Assembly (NCBI GenBank): GCA_022823165.1
Contig: JAJDXR010000089.1
Location: 1-64,000, forward strand
Origin: Anaerolineae bacterium
Lineage (GTDB): Bacteria; Chloroflexota; Anaerolineae; Aggregatilineales; Phototrophicaceae
Direction: 5' to 3'
Length of the DNA stretch: 64,000 nucleotides
Shown: positions 52,235 through 60,786 of the stretch, piece after piece
Layout of the letters: each line of letters starts with the position of its first letter
Position numbering within the stretch: position 1 is the first letter of the stretch
Made by a program: the position numbers and the translations under genes
Notes under the pieces: model-generated
The model's input: the letters and a program-made list of their open reading frames with translations, nothing else
What the model was told of the DNA's origin: nothing
The model's database searches: none

Positions 52235-52264
52235 ACTATACGCGAGAATCAGCGCCGTACGCAA
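52235..52264 (-). promoter_or_regulatory. Possible promoter of the DtxR-family gene
   Basis: Minus strand TTGCGT (52264-52259), 18-base spacer, TATAGT (52240-52235). The -10 is good and the -35 weak; leader ~40 bases. Confidence 0.35.
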
Positions 52265-52297
52265 GCGCCAGCATAACGCAAGCTCGTCAATTTCTTG

Positions 52298-52452
52298 GGG
52301 AGTGTCTATTGTAGTGGATGCGGTTTCCCTTCGACCCAAAGAAAAAACTCTGTGCCGGCGGGCAGTGTCTACGCGCCCCTCTGTGTCTCTGTGGTGAATT
52401 AACCTGCGCCAAGCTCGGCATTCAGGAAATATCCACCATGTTAGCCACTCCC
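52298..52452 (+). repeat. Dispersed element R1, copy A (155 bp)
   Basis: Same sequence family as 60523-60676 (same orientation) and 43398-43529 (inverted). Left end GGGAGTGTCTATTGTAGTGG; right end ATCCACCATGTTAGCCACTC, roughly its reverse complement. Contains CTCTGTGTCTCTGTGGTGAA. No transposase frame inside, so it resembles a MITE. It occupies most of the 290-base gap between the DtxR-family and ATPase genes. Confidence 0.82.
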
Positions 52453-52481
52453 ATTTCTTGTAATCTACGAGTACGGTCCGC

Positions 52482-53057
52482 CTAAGGCGAGAAGCCCAGG
52501 GCATCAAGCAGTGTATCCAGCTTCCGCAGCAAGGCTTCGGGTACGCCCTGATTAAGCAGCGTATGATCGGCCATAGCGATGGGACCGCCTTTTTCCAGGC
52601 GCTCAATTTCCAGCATATCTCTTTCGCGCGCTTCGCTGGGCGTCAGCGGACGATCGCTGCGACTTGCCAGCCGTTGATAGCGCAGCTGGCGCGGCGCCGC
52701 AATCGCCAGCAGCAGCAGCGGCGCGCCCAATTCTCGGCTGAGCAGCTTGTATTCGCTGAAACTGTAGAGGCCGTCGATCACGATGTGGCTGCGTGTCTGC
52801 AAAGCCTGCTGCAGGCGCGGCAGCGAGATTACCGCCATCGCCGCCATGCCATGCGCCTCGCGCAATTCTTCGCGCACGATGCGCTCGTTCCGCGGATTGA
52901 CCTCCAAGCCGCGCCGCCGGACTTCATCGACGACCAAGCCGCCAAAGCGCAGCGAGAAGTATCCCCGAGCCTTGAGATGCTCGGCGCAAACCGTCTTGCC
53001 GGCGCCGGGCATACCCACCAGCGCCAGCGCGCCCCGTCCCATCCTTGTTTCGATCAT
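52482..53057 (-). CDS. P-loop nucleotide kinase-like ATPase (UPF0200/dephospho-CoA-kinase-like)
   Basis: A 191-residue P-loop protein. Walker A is ALVGMPGAGKT at residues ~12-22. It then has FGGLVVDEVRRRGLEVNPRNERIVREELREAHGMAAMA, HIVIDGLYSFSEYKLLSREL (Walker B-like IDG) and QRLASRSDRPLTPSEARERDMLE, a lid-like Arg segment. This pattern matches the AAA_18/UPF0200 kinases known mainly from archaea and some bacteria. Substrate is unknown; a nucleotide or CoA-precursor kinase role is possible. An ATG at 53057 fits, with a second ATG five codons on. It is flanked on both sides by repeat elements. Confidence 0.78.
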   Translation of the reverse strand: MIETRMGRGALALVGMPGAGKTVCAEHLKARGYFSLRFGGLVVDEVRRRGLEVNPRNERIVREELREAHGMAAMAVISLPRLQQALQTRSHIVIDGLYSFSEYKLLSRELGAPLLLLAIAAPRQLRYQRLASRSDRPLTPSEARERDMLEIERLEKGGPIAMADHTLLNQGVPEALLRKLDTLLDALGFSP

Positions 53058-53157
53058 GTCTTTCGCTCGCCATAGTTGCCAGGCCGCGTGAGATTATACT
53101 GCCTGCGCCGCCGGTCATACAGCTTGGATCGCCGCCAAGACAAAGCAATCGCACCAG

Positions 53158-53306
53158 ATTATTTTTGCCACCGAGTACACCGAGGGCGCTGAGATTTTTC
53201 CGCAAACTCCCAAATAGAGGTGTTGATGTAGAGGCCTTTGACCTGCTGTGTCTACGCGCGGCGACGAAACGCCCACAAGATTCGGGAGTGTCTATTTTGG
53301 TGGACT
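53158..53306 (-). repeat. Decayed R1-like element
   Basis: Degenerate copy: GAGTACACCGAGGGCGCTGA matches the R1 core region, and GGGAGTGTCTATTTTGGTGG at 53284-53303 matches its end. Alignment breaks several times. It lies in a 680-base gene-poor gap (53058-53739) that otherwise holds element R2 copy E and no supportable gene. Confidence 0.5.
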
Positions 53307-53345
53307 TGAAAACCCCGTCAAACTTATAATAATCTCTGTGTTCTC

Positions 53346-53514
53346 AGTAAGTGCGAGTAAGTAATGAGAATATAGATACATCATCACAAAATAGCGAATT
53401 TTCGTGTTTGCGTGGGCGAGCCAAGGCTCGCCCCTACAACTTTCGACTATATTTTGAACCCGGTAGGGATCAGCCTTGGCTGACCCGATGCTGTGAAATT
53501 TGCATGACTTACTT
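53346..53514. repeat. Dispersed element R2, copy E (169 bp)
   Basis: Nearly identical to 54651-54819, with the same length and only a handful of mismatches. Ends carry the inverted octamer-like repeat AGTAAGT / ACTTACT. The centre has two perfect palindromes, GGGCGAGCCAAGGCTCGCCC and (T)CAGCCTTGGCTGA. No coding potential beyond chance; MITE-like. Confidence 0.85.
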
Positions 53515-53739
53515 GCATCTACTTCTGTGTTCTCGATGGTTAAAAACTTGTGCCGTGTACGCAAAGGGAATTCTGTCCACGATAGTCGCCACGCCGGGAA
53601 GACTCGCGCATACGCTTATGCGCCGCCTTGCTGTACTCTATGCGCTGAAGCGGACATGAATCAGTTGGCGCTGGCGATTCGTCAGCGGCTGATGTCGCTT
53701 AGACAGTGACCGCAACAGCGCGGATTGCGAGCGGCCAGC

Positions 53740-54579
53740 ATGATTGAGCGCGAGCACAAGTTTGAAGGCGCGCAGGGACTGCCGATTTTCTATCGCGAGT
53801 GGCTGCCCGCCGCTGGCGATCGGCGCGGCATCGTATTCATCCTGCATGGACTCAGCGAGCACAGCGGGCGCTATCGCCACCTTGCGCAAGCGCTGACCGC
53901 CAGCGGCTTTGCCTGCCTGGGAATTGATCATCGCGGGCACGGCAATAGCGGCGGCGCGCGCGGCTACCTGCCCGAGCCGCAGCTGGCTGTCGAAGACTTG
54001 AGCCTGCTGCACCGCCTCGCGCGCGAGCAGTTTGCGGATATGCCAGCCTTCGCCTTCGGTCACAGCATGGGCTCCTTAATCGGTTTGGGCTTCGCCTTGC
54101 GATTTCCGCGGCTGCTAACAGGTCTGATCACTTGCGGAACACCCCTGCACAGCGAATTCGCGCGGCCGGCCTGGCTGGTTGCGCTGTGCTTGAAGGCAGC
54201 CCCCTACCTGCCCAAGTTACGCCTCTCCCCGCCTTCCGCGTCCAGCGTACTCACGTCAGACGCGCTCAAGCTGCGCGAATGGCTGGCTGACCCGCTGGTT
54301 GACCGCGGCATGTGGCGTGTGGGCACGTCCGCCGCGCTCATAGGCTTGACGCGGGAAATCCGCCGTAACGCAGCCGATCTAGAGGTCCCCCTGCTGATCA
54401 TGCATGGCACAGCGGATCGCCTGGCGCCGGCCACCGGCTCGGAGTTTCTGGCGGCCGCTGTCGCTTCAGCCGATGTCAGTCTCAAGCGCTACCATAACCT
54501 GCGCCACGAATTGGTCAACGAGGTCGGCCGCGACCAAATTATCGGCGATATCCGCGCCTGGCTGGTCCAGCGCGCTTAG
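53740..54579 (+). CDS. Alpha/beta hydrolase (monoacylglycerol-lipase/lysophospholipase-like)
   Basis: A 279-residue serine hydrolase of the monoglyceride-lipase group. Oxyanion motif: FILHGLSEHSGRYRHLAQAL. IDHRGHGNSGGARGYL follows, then the nucleophile elbow FAFGHSMGSLIGLG (Ser near 109). The acid is in MHGTADRLAPATGS and the His in HNLRHELVNE. The triad is complete, so an esterase or lipase acting on monoacyl lipids is likely; no signal peptide, so cytoplasmic. ATG 53740 is preferred over TTG 53725. The gene stands alone between the two copies of repeat R2, which flank it at ~225 and ~70 bases. Confidence 0.88.
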   Translation: MIEREHKFEGAQGLPIFYREWLPAAGDRRGIVFILHGLSEHSGRYRHLAQALTASGFACLGIDHRGHGNSGGARGYLPEPQLAVEDLSLLHRLAREQFADMPAFAFGHSMGSLIGLGFALRFPRLLTGLITCGTPLHSEFARPAWLVALCLKAAPYLPKLRLSPPSASSVLTSDALKLREWLADPLVDRGMWRVGTSAALIGLTREIRRNAADLEVPLLIMHGTADRLAPATGSEFLAAAVASADVSLKRYHNLRHELVNEVGRDQIIGDIRAWLVQRA

Positions 54580-54650
54580 GGAGTGGTGAACATCGCGGCT
54601 ATAACTCTCTAAGCGAACAGGTCACAGGTTTTTTCACCACAAAGAACACA

Positions 54651-54819
54651 AGTAAGTGCGAGTAAGTAATGAGAATATAGATACATCATCACAAAATAGC
54701 GAATTTCCGTGTTTGTGTGGGCGAGCCAAGGCTCGCCCCTACAACTTTCGACTATATTTTGAGCCCTGCAGGGGTCAGCCTTGGCTGACCCGATGCTGTG
54801 AAATTTGCATGACTTACTT
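54651..54819. repeat. Dispersed element R2, copy F (169 bp)
   Basis: Second copy of the 53346-53514 element in the same orientation. Its flanks are TTCACCACAAAGAACAC on the left and CCACAGAGGGCACAGAG on the right, which resemble the R1 core, so it may have inserted into an R1-like sequence. The rest of the 54580-55015 gap contains a possible livG promoter. Confidence 0.85.
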
Positions 54820-54905
54820 TGTTCCACAGAGGGCACAGAGTTATCTTGTTTGCTCGGCGCCGTCTATCATAACCGCCTATTCACCACTCCCGCGCTTGGA
54901 CTCAT

Positions 54906-54934
54906 TTGCCCGGATATTAGCCCTCTGGTATCTT
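54906..54934 (+). promoter_or_regulatory. Possible promoter of the livG operon
   Basis: TTGCCC (54906-54911), 17-base spacer, TATCTT (54929-54934), about 80 bases before the livG ATG. Each hexamer matches 4 of 6 positions. Confidence 0.35.
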
Positions 54935-55015
54935 AGGGTGCGTCATACGCTGACGAAAATCGCCACAGCGCCTGCGCGACGCGCTCGCTTGGCGCTGCAA
55001 ATACCGAGGCTGTTC

Positions 55016-55786
55016 ATGCCGGTCAAGTTGCATGTTGACAATATCTCGCTGAATTTCGGCGGCATCAAGGCTTTGCAGGATGTCGAATTCAAGATCGACG
55101 CCGGTGAAATCTTCGCGGTCATTGGACCCAACGGCGCCGGCAAGACCAGCTTGATCAACAGCATCAACGGCTTCTACACGCCGCAGCAAGGTCGCATCCT
55201 CTTTGAGGGCCGTGACATCAGCCACCTGCCGCCCTATAAGCGAGCCAGGCTTGGCATCTCGCGCACCTTCCAGAACATCGCCCTCTATACTAACGCCACC
55301 GTGCTGGACAATTTGATGGCGGCGCGGCATATCCACATGAAGACCAATATGCTGGCCGGCGCGCTGTTTTGGGGGCCCGCGCAACGCGAGGAAATCGCTC
55401 ATCGCCGGCGCGTGGAGGAGATCATCGATTTTCTGGAATTGGAGCCTATCCGCAAGTCTATCGTCGGCACACTGAGCTATGGCTTGCGCAAGCGGGTGGA
55501 GCTGGGTCGGGCGCTGGCGCTGGAGCCGAGCTTGCTGCTGCTGGACGAGCCGATGGCGGGCATGAATATCGAAGAGAAGGAGGATATGGCGCGCTTCATC
55601 CTCGATATTCATGAGCTGCAAGGCAGTACCATTATGCTGATTGAGCACGACATCGGCTTGGTCATGGACATCTCGCATCGCATCGCCGTGATTGACTTCG
55701 GCCTGAAAATCGGCGAAGGCACACCAGAGCAGATCAGCCGCGACGAAGCCGTCATTGACGCCTACCTGGGCGAAGGGGAACATTAA
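55016..55786 (+). CDS. livG: Branched-chain-amino-acid-type ABC transporter ATP-binding protein LivG
   Basis: A 256-residue ABC ATPase of the LivG class. Walker A is GPNGAGKTS near residue 37. The Q-loop sits in GISRTFQNIALYTNATVLDNLM, which is a LivG hallmark. The ABC signature is LSYGLRKRVELGRALAL (SYG in place of the common SGG), Walker B is SLLLLDEPMAGM, and the switch His is in MLIEHDIGLVM. It energises the permease pair LivH/LivM. ATG 55016 fits the family start (KLHVDNISLNFGGIKAL). The acyl-CoA synthetase begins with a GTG one base after its stop. Confidence 0.92.
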   Translation: MPVKLHVDNISLNFGGIKALQDVEFKIDAGEIFAVIGPNGAGKTSLINSINGFYTPQQGRILFEGRDISHLPPYKRARLGISRTFQNIALYTNATVLDNLMAARHIHMKTNMLAGALFWGPAQREEIAHRRRVEEIIDFLELEPIRKSIVGTLSYGLRKRVELGRALALEPSLLLLDEPMAGMNIEEKEDMARFILDIHELQGSTIMLIEHDIGLVMDISHRIAVIDFGLKIGEGTPEQISRDEAVIDAYLGEGEH

Positions 55787-55787
55787 A

Positions 55788-57776
55788 GTGGCTTTCGCCG
55801 ACCCGCAGACAATCCCCTATCGCCAGGCAAGTCCCGGCAAGGTGTTCACATCCAGCTTGAACCACCCTGTCAAGCCAGTGCCGCCAGACCAGGATACCTT
55901 GTCCAAGGGCTTTCTGCGCCGCGTCAGCGAATTGGGCGATACGGTGGCGCAGCGCAAGAAGCGCTATGGCATCTGGCAGGAATACAACTGGAAGCAAGTC
56001 TACGATGAAGTGGTCAATCTGGCCCTGGGCTTGGACAAACTAGGCCTCGAAACCGGCGACACGCTGTTGGTCATCGGCGAAAATGACCCGGAAATGTACT
56101 GGGCGCAGATCGCCGCCCACGCCCTGCACTGCAAGACCTGCTGCGTCTTCAGCGACGCCAGCCCGCAAGACATCCACTACGTCATTAATTCTACCGACGC
56201 CGCCTTTGTATTCGCGCACGATCAAGAGCAGGTGGACAAACTGCTCGAGCTCAAGGACGGGAATCCGCAGATTCTGCGCGTCGTCTATTGGAACGAGCGC
56301 GGCATGTGGGGCTACGATGACAGCTGGCTGCTGAGCCTGCGCCAATTGCAGGCCATCGGGGCGGCGCATCGGCAGGAAGCGCCGGACAAGTTCGACCGGA
56401 TGGCGCGCGCCACGCAGCCCCTGGACACCATCATCCTGAGCATGACCTCGGGCACCACCAGCTTGCCCAAGTTCGCCGAAATCACCCATTTTCAACTGGT
56501 CTACGGCCACGCCATGAACGACCGCTATGTCGCTGCGCGACAGTCGGACAATTGGCTGTCCTTCAGTCCTATGGCCTGGCTGGCGGAGCAGGCTTTCGGC
56601 TTTGCCACGCACCTCTTGAACGGCGTGCAGGTCAACTTCCCGGAAGGGCCCGAAACCGTGCCGACCGACATGCGCGAGATTGCGCCGGCGGGCTTGCTCT
56701 TTCCCAGCCGCGTTTGGGAGAATCTGGCGCGCGTGGTCCAGTTTCGCATCAACGACAGCAGCCCGCTCAACCGCCTGATGTACCGGCTCTTCCTGCCCAT
56801 CGCCTATCGCGCCATCGACCTGGAAGACGAGCAGCGCGCGATTCCGCCGCCCTTGCGCTTCTTTCGCTGGCTGGGCGAATACGCCATATTTGAGCCCCTG
56901 CGCGACAAATTAGGGCTGACGCGAGCGCGCAACGTGCTCACCGCCGGCGCCATGTTGAGCTCGGACATCATTCGTTTTTTCCGCGCCATCGGCATCGAGC
57001 TGCGCCAATTCTACGGCTCGACTGAAACCTTCGGCACCGTGCATCTGCGCGGCGATGTGCGCTTCGAGACCGTCGGCGTCATCGTGCCCGGCGTCGAGAT
57101 CAAGATCGCGGACAACCAGGAGATCCTGATCCGCACCGAGGCGCGTTTCAAGGGCTATTACAAACAGCCGGACAAAACCGGCCAAGCCCTGGACATTGAA
57201 GGTTGGTATTACACCGGCGATGCCGGCCACATGGACGAGAAAACCGGACACCTGATTTACCTCGAGCGCGTCAAGGATTTGATCGAATTGTCAACGGGCG
57301 AGAAATTCAGCCCCCAATACATCGAGGGACGCACCAAGTTCAGCCCCTACGTGCAGGACATGATGACCATCGGCGGCGTCGACATGGAATTTGTCTCCGC
57401 CATCATCGTCATCGACTTTCAGAATGTGTCGCGCTGGGCGGAGAAGCGGGGCATCGCCTTCACCACCTATGTCGACCTGTCGCAGCGGGACGAAGTGTAC
57501 GAGATCATTCGGCGAGAGCTGCGCGCGGTCAACGAGTCGCTGCCAGTATATTCGCAAGTCAAACGCTATGTGATCATGCACAAGGAATTCGATGCCGATG
57601 AGGCGGAGTTGACGCGGACGCGCAAGCTGCGGCGCGGCGCGCTGCAGGAGAAGTATCAGGAGCTGCTGGAGGCGATTTACGGCGGCAAGCGCGAGGTACG
57701 CGTCAGCGCGGAGGTGAAGTATCGCGACGGCAGAACCGGGACAATCGAGACCGAACTGCGAGTAGCCGATGTTTAA
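55788..57776 (+). CDS. Long-chain acyl-CoA synthetase-like AMP-forming ligase
   Basis: A 662-residue adenylate-forming enzyme that links a carboxylic acid to CoA with ATP. The P-loop-like motif is SMTSGTTSLPKFAEITH (usual TSGTTGxPK, here Ser for Gly). The A5 motif is FYGSTETFG and the A7/A8 region is EGWYYTGDAGHMDEKTGHLIYLERVKDLIELSTGEKFSP. The lysine-containing tail includes ADEAELTRTRKLRR. Length and motif spacing fit fadD-type ligases that occur inside liv-like clusters. GTG 55788 is one base after livG. It sits between two transporter subunits, so the imported compound is probably an organic acid activated on entry. Confidence 0.88.
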   Translation: MAFADPQTIPYRQASPGKVFTSSLNHPVKPVPPDQDTLSKGFLRRVSELGDTVAQRKKRYGIWQEYNWKQVYDEVVNLALGLDKLGLETGDTLLVIGENDPEMYWAQIAAHALHCKTCCVFSDASPQDIHYVINSTDAAFVFAHDQEQVDKLLELKDGNPQILRVVYWNERGMWGYDDSWLLSLRQLQAIGAAHRQEAPDKFDRMARATQPLDTIILSMTSGTTSLPKFAEITHFQLVYGHAMNDRYVAARQSDNWLSFSPMAWLAEQAFGFATHLLNGVQVNFPEGPETVPTDMREIAPAGLLFPSRVWENLARVVQFRINDSSPLNRLMYRLFLPIAYRAIDLEDEQRAIPPPLRFFRWLGEYAIFEPLRDKLGLTRARNVLTAGAMLSSDIIRFFRAIGIELRQFYGSTETFGTVHLRGDVRFETVGVIVPGVEIKIADNQEILIRTEARFKGYYKQPDKTGQALDIEGWYYTGDAGHMDEKTGHLIYLERVKDLIELSTGEKFSPQYIEGRTKFSPYVQDMMTIGGVDMEFVSAIIVIDFQNVSRWAEKRGIAFTTYVDLSQRDEVYEIIRRELRAVNESLPVYSQVKRYVIMHKEFDADEAELTRTRKLRRGALQEKYQELLEAIYGGKREVRVSAEVKYRDGRTGTIETELRVADV

Positions 57777-57793
57777 TCCAACCCTAAGGCCCC

Positions 57794-57864
57794 GTAGGGG
57801 CGACCCGGCGGGTCGTCCGCAAGAATCACGAGACATCGTAGGGTCGACCCGGCGGGTCGCCCGC
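57794..57864. repeat. Two direct copies of a 27-bp palindromic GTAGGG module
   Basis: GTAGGGGCGACCCGGCGGGT... (57794-57820) and GTAGGGTCGACCCGGCGGGT... (57838-57864) differ at two positions and each contains the near-palindrome CGACCCGGCGGGTCG. The head GTAGGGGCGA recurs, reversed, in element R2. They lie between the ligase and livH and could form stable RNA hairpins. Confidence 0.75.
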
Positions 57865-57897
57865 CGCTAGCATGACAAACTGAACAGGACTCCAACA

Positions 57898-59082
57898 GTG
57901 ACGGAATTCATCCACAAAAATAAACGCCTGCTGACCTGGGCGCTCTACGCCGGCGCCGGGCTGGCTCTCATTCTCCTCATCGGCGACCAGCTGGCAGGGC
58001 TGAAAGCGGCGCGCATCGTGCAAACGCTAATCTCGGGTGTGCTGGTCGGCGGCGTCTACGGCTTGGTGGCGCTGGGCATCGTAGTCATCAACAAGGCATC
58101 GGGCGTTTTCAATTTCGCGCACGGCTGGATGATGGTGGTCGGCGGCATGATATTCTGGAGCTTCTTCACCGTGAGTGAGATTTCACTCATTGGCGCCGGC
58201 TTGCTGGCGGCCGCCACCATGCTGATGGTGATGTCGACTGTGAGTTGGCGCGACCTGCGTCAGCCGCGCAATATCAAGATTACGATTGCCGGCATCGCCA
58301 TCTTGACGCTGCTGATGACGATTGGCGGCGCGGATTGGCGCTGGCTGCACGCGCTGACCGGGACCTTCGCCGGCGCCATCTTGACCGGGCTGGCGGTGGA
58401 GCGCTTCACCATCCGCCCGCTGATCGGCCAGCCGCTATTCACAGCTGTATTGATGACCCTGGCGGTGGCGGAAGTGCTGCATGGCGTGACGCAGATCGTC
58501 TGGGGCACCGTCGAGCTGAACTTGCCGGTCTTCGTCGATCCGCAGACCAACAGCCGCTTCAGACCGATACGGCTGGATGCTTTCAAGGATGCGCTGGACG
58601 GCGTCGCCATCGTCCGCGTCGAGCTGGTGATCGCCTTTGTGCTGGCTCTCGTGGCTTTCGTGGGCTTTTTGCTCTTCTTCCGCTATACCAGCGTGGGCTT
58701 GGCGATGCGCGCCACCTCGGAAGACCAGCAGTTGGCGCAGTCGGTCGGCCTGCGCGTCCGCGTCATTCTCGCCATTACCTGGGCGGTGGCCGCCTTCCTG
58801 GCCAGTATCGCCGGCGTCCTGCAGGGCGGCGCTGTTGGCCTGTCGCTGAATATCAGCTTTGTGGCGCTGCGCGTCTTTCCGGCCGTGCTGCTGGGCGGGC
58901 TGGAGTCCATCAGCGGCGCGCTGGTCGGCGGGATCATCATCGGCATCGTGGAGCAATTCGGCACGCTGATCAACTCGTCGGAGCAGATGGGCACGAATCT
59001 GGCGCCCTATGTGGTCTTGATGGTGGTCCTGGTCATCCGGCCGGACGGCTTGTTCGGCGAGAAACGTATTGAGCGAATTTGA
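57898..59082 (+). CDS. livH: Branched-chain-amino-acid-type ABC permease LivH
   Basis: A 394-residue permease with about nine membrane helices. The start GTG 57898 follows a weak ribosome site. LivH motifs: GVLVGGVYGLVALGIVVINKASGVFNFAHGWMM (first permease motif), RYTSVGLAMRATSEDQQLAQSVGLRVR (cytoplasmic coupling loop) and FPAVLLGGLESISGALVGGIIIGIVEQFG near the end. It is longer than the ~308 residues of E. coli LivH because of an extra N-terminal helix and a ~60-residue insertion with two more hydrophobic segments. It pairs with LivM, which starts 12 bases after it. Confidence 0.92.
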   Translation: MTEFIHKNKRLLTWALYAGAGLALILLIGDQLAGLKAARIVQTLISGVLVGGVYGLVALGIVVINKASGVFNFAHGWMMVVGGMIFWSFFTVSEISLIGAGLLAAATMLMVMSTVSWRDLRQPRNIKITIAGIAILTLLMTIGGADWRWLHALTGTFAGAILTGLAVERFTIRPLIGQPLFTAVLMTLAVAEVLHGVTQIVWGTVELNLPVFVDPQTNSRFRPIRLDAFKDALDGVAIVRVELVIAFVLALVAFVGFLLFFRYTSVGLAMRATSEDQQLAQSVGLRVRVILAITWAVAAFLASIAGVLQGGAVGLSLNISFVALRVFPAVLLGGLESISGALVGGIIIGIVEQFGTLINSSEQMGTNLAPYVVLMVVLVIRPDGLFGEKRIERI

Positions 59083-59094
59083 GGCGGCGCGCCT

Positions 59095-60516
59095 ATGGCG
59101 AATATCAATCCAGCGGGCGTATTCGACACAACATACGAAGAGGATATGTCTATCGACCGAACCAAGCGCGACAAGCTGTGGAAGAACGCGGCCTTCGCGC
59201 TGCTGCTGTTGATTCCGCTAGTTTCAGTATCGGGTCCCTTGGAGCTGGGCTGGGTCAGCGACCAGTACGTCAGCCTGATCAGTCGCATCGCGGTCTTCGT
59301 CATCGCCGTGCAGGGTTTGAACATCCTGGTAGGCTACACCGGTCAGATATCGCTGGGGCACGCGGCTTTTCTGGCGGTCGGGGCTTATGGCTCGGCCATC
59401 ATGGCGCGGGAATTGGGCTTCAGCTTCTGGCTGGCGCTGCCGGCCAGCGCCCTGCTGACGGGATTGGTCGGCTTGCTGTTTGGCTTGCCGTCCTTGCGCG
59501 TCAAAGGCTTTTACCTGGCGATGGCGACTTTGGCGGCGCAATTCATCATCCCCTGGGCGCTGCGTTATCCGCTGGAAGACTTGACCGGCGGCGCCCGACC
59601 GCTGAACGTGCCGGCGCCAATAATCGGACCCTTCGCGGCTTACGCCGATGATGCGCTCAGCGACGATACGCCACTGAGTTTCACAGCCGGCGATCCCTAC
59701 GTCGTTGATGTGATCTCGGTGAGCTTCGCCGCGGTCGAGGGCGCCTACCCCGCCATCACGCTGACGAACCCCAGCGGAGATGTGGCGCCTTACGGCGATG
59801 TCAACATGAGCGTGGACCGCGATAGCGAAGGCGCTGTCACCGGCTTGTCCTACATCGCCAGCAAACCCGGCCAGTACCAAGTGGCGATAATCTACGAAGA
59901 CGAGACCGCCAGCTTTGAGGCGGTCGTCCGCCGCAGCAAGGCGCTGAGCTTCGCCAGCGACGCCGCCATGTATTACATCATCGTGCCCTTGTCGGTGCTG
60001 TTGATGTTCCTGGCTCGCAACATCATCCGCACGCGCACCGGACGCGCCTTCATCTCCGTGCGCGATAACGACCTGGCCGCCGAGCTGCTGGGCATCAATG
60101 TGTTTACTTACAAATTGCGCGCCTTCTTCTTGAGCGCGGTCTACGCCGGTATCGCCGGCTGCCTGCTGGCTTACGAGCGCAACAGCTTGTCGCTGAACGC
60201 CTTCGAGCTGGACACATCCATCGAGATGCTGGCGATGCTGATTATCGGCGGCGCCGGCTTCCCGCTGGGCGCGCTCTTCGGCGTCACCTTTATTCGCATT
60301 TTGCAAGAAGCCTTCATTCCCTTCTTGCGCCCCTGGCTGACTGATTTGCTGCCGCAGCTTTTCCCTTTCGTCGATGCCGTAAATATCATCAGCGCCATCA
60401 ATCCTATCGTCTTCGGCGGCGCGCTGATAATCTTCCTGGTGCTGGAGCCGCGGGGCATCGCTCACCGCTGGGAAGTATTCAAAGTGGCCTGGAAAATCCG
60501 CCCCTATTCTTATTAG
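59095..60516 (+). CDS. livM: Branched-chain-amino-acid-type ABC permease LivM with extracytoplasmic insert
   Basis: A 473-residue permease. Family motifs: QGLNILVGYTGQISLGHAAFLAVGAYGSA, then LPSLRVKGFYLAMATLAAQFII. After FTGG-like LTGGARPLNVP there is an unusual ~110-residue soluble, beta-rich segment (residues ~178-288: ITLTNPSGDV, YQVAIIYEDETASFEAVV). The second half resumes with RTGRAFISVRDNDLAAELLGINVFTYKL (coupling loop) and MLAMLIIGGAGFPLGALFG. The insert lies where LivM normally has a short periplasmic loop, so it should face outward, perhaps contacting the binding protein. ATG 59095 has GAGG at ten bases; ATG 59146 is an alternative. Confidence 0.9.
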   Translation: MANINPAGVFDTTYEEDMSIDRTKRDKLWKNAAFALLLLIPLVSVSGPLELGWVSDQYVSLISRIAVFVIAVQGLNILVGYTGQISLGHAAFLAVGAYGSAIMARELGFSFWLALPASALLTGLVGLLFGLPSLRVKGFYLAMATLAAQFIIPWALRYPLEDLTGGARPLNVPAPIIGPFAAYADDALSDDTPLSFTAGDPYVVDVISVSFAAVEGAYPAITLTNPSGDVAPYGDVNMSVDRDSEGAVTGLSYIASKPGQYQVAIIYEDETASFEAVVRRSKALSFASDAAMYYIIVPLSVLLMFLARNIIRTRTGRAFISVRDNDLAAELLGINVFTYKLRAFFLSAVYAGIAGCLLAYERNSLSLNAFELDTSIEMLAMLIIGGAGFPLGALFGVTFIRILQEAFIPFLRPWLTDLLPQLFPFVDAVNIISAINPIVFGGALIIFLVLEPRGIAHRWEVFKVAWKIRPYSY

Positions 60517-60522
60517 CGGCTG

Positions 60523-60676
60523 GGGAGTGCCTATTGTAGTGGATGCGGTTTGCCTTCGACCCGAAGAAAAACTCTGCGCCGGCAGGCAGTGTCTACGCGC
60601 CCCTCTGTGTCTCTGTGGCGAATTAACCTGCGCCAAGCTCGGCAATCAGGAAGTATCCACCAAGATAGCCATTCCC
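60523..60676 (+). repeat. Dispersed element R1, copy B (154 bp)
   Basis: Closely matches copy A (52298-52452), including the ~22-base internal segment missing from copy C. Ends are imperfect inverted repeats. It starts six bases after the livM stop and fills the livM-livK gap, so any hairpin or terminator in it would affect livK. Confidence 0.82.
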
Positions 60677-60691
60677 GGGGGTTGAGCCTGG

Positions 60692-60720
60692 TTGATTAAA
60701 GCGGCGCTTTGGCATAAGCT
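60692..60720 (+). promoter_or_regulatory. Weak promoter-like pair before livK
   Basis: TTGATT (60692-60697), 17-base spacer, TAAGCT (60715-60720). The spacer contains the perfect inverted repeat AAAGC-GGC-GCTTT, a possible operator. The -10 is poor. Confidence 0.3.
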
Positions 60721-60786
60721 AAATACAGCAAACGCGGCCGTTTTTGTCGAGACTTAACCATGAATTCGAATTGAGGAGCTAAAATC

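Noticed and set aside
53292..53564. 90-codon minus-strand frame similar to one at 54609-54836
   Set aside because: Similarity is explained by the two copies of non-coding element R2.
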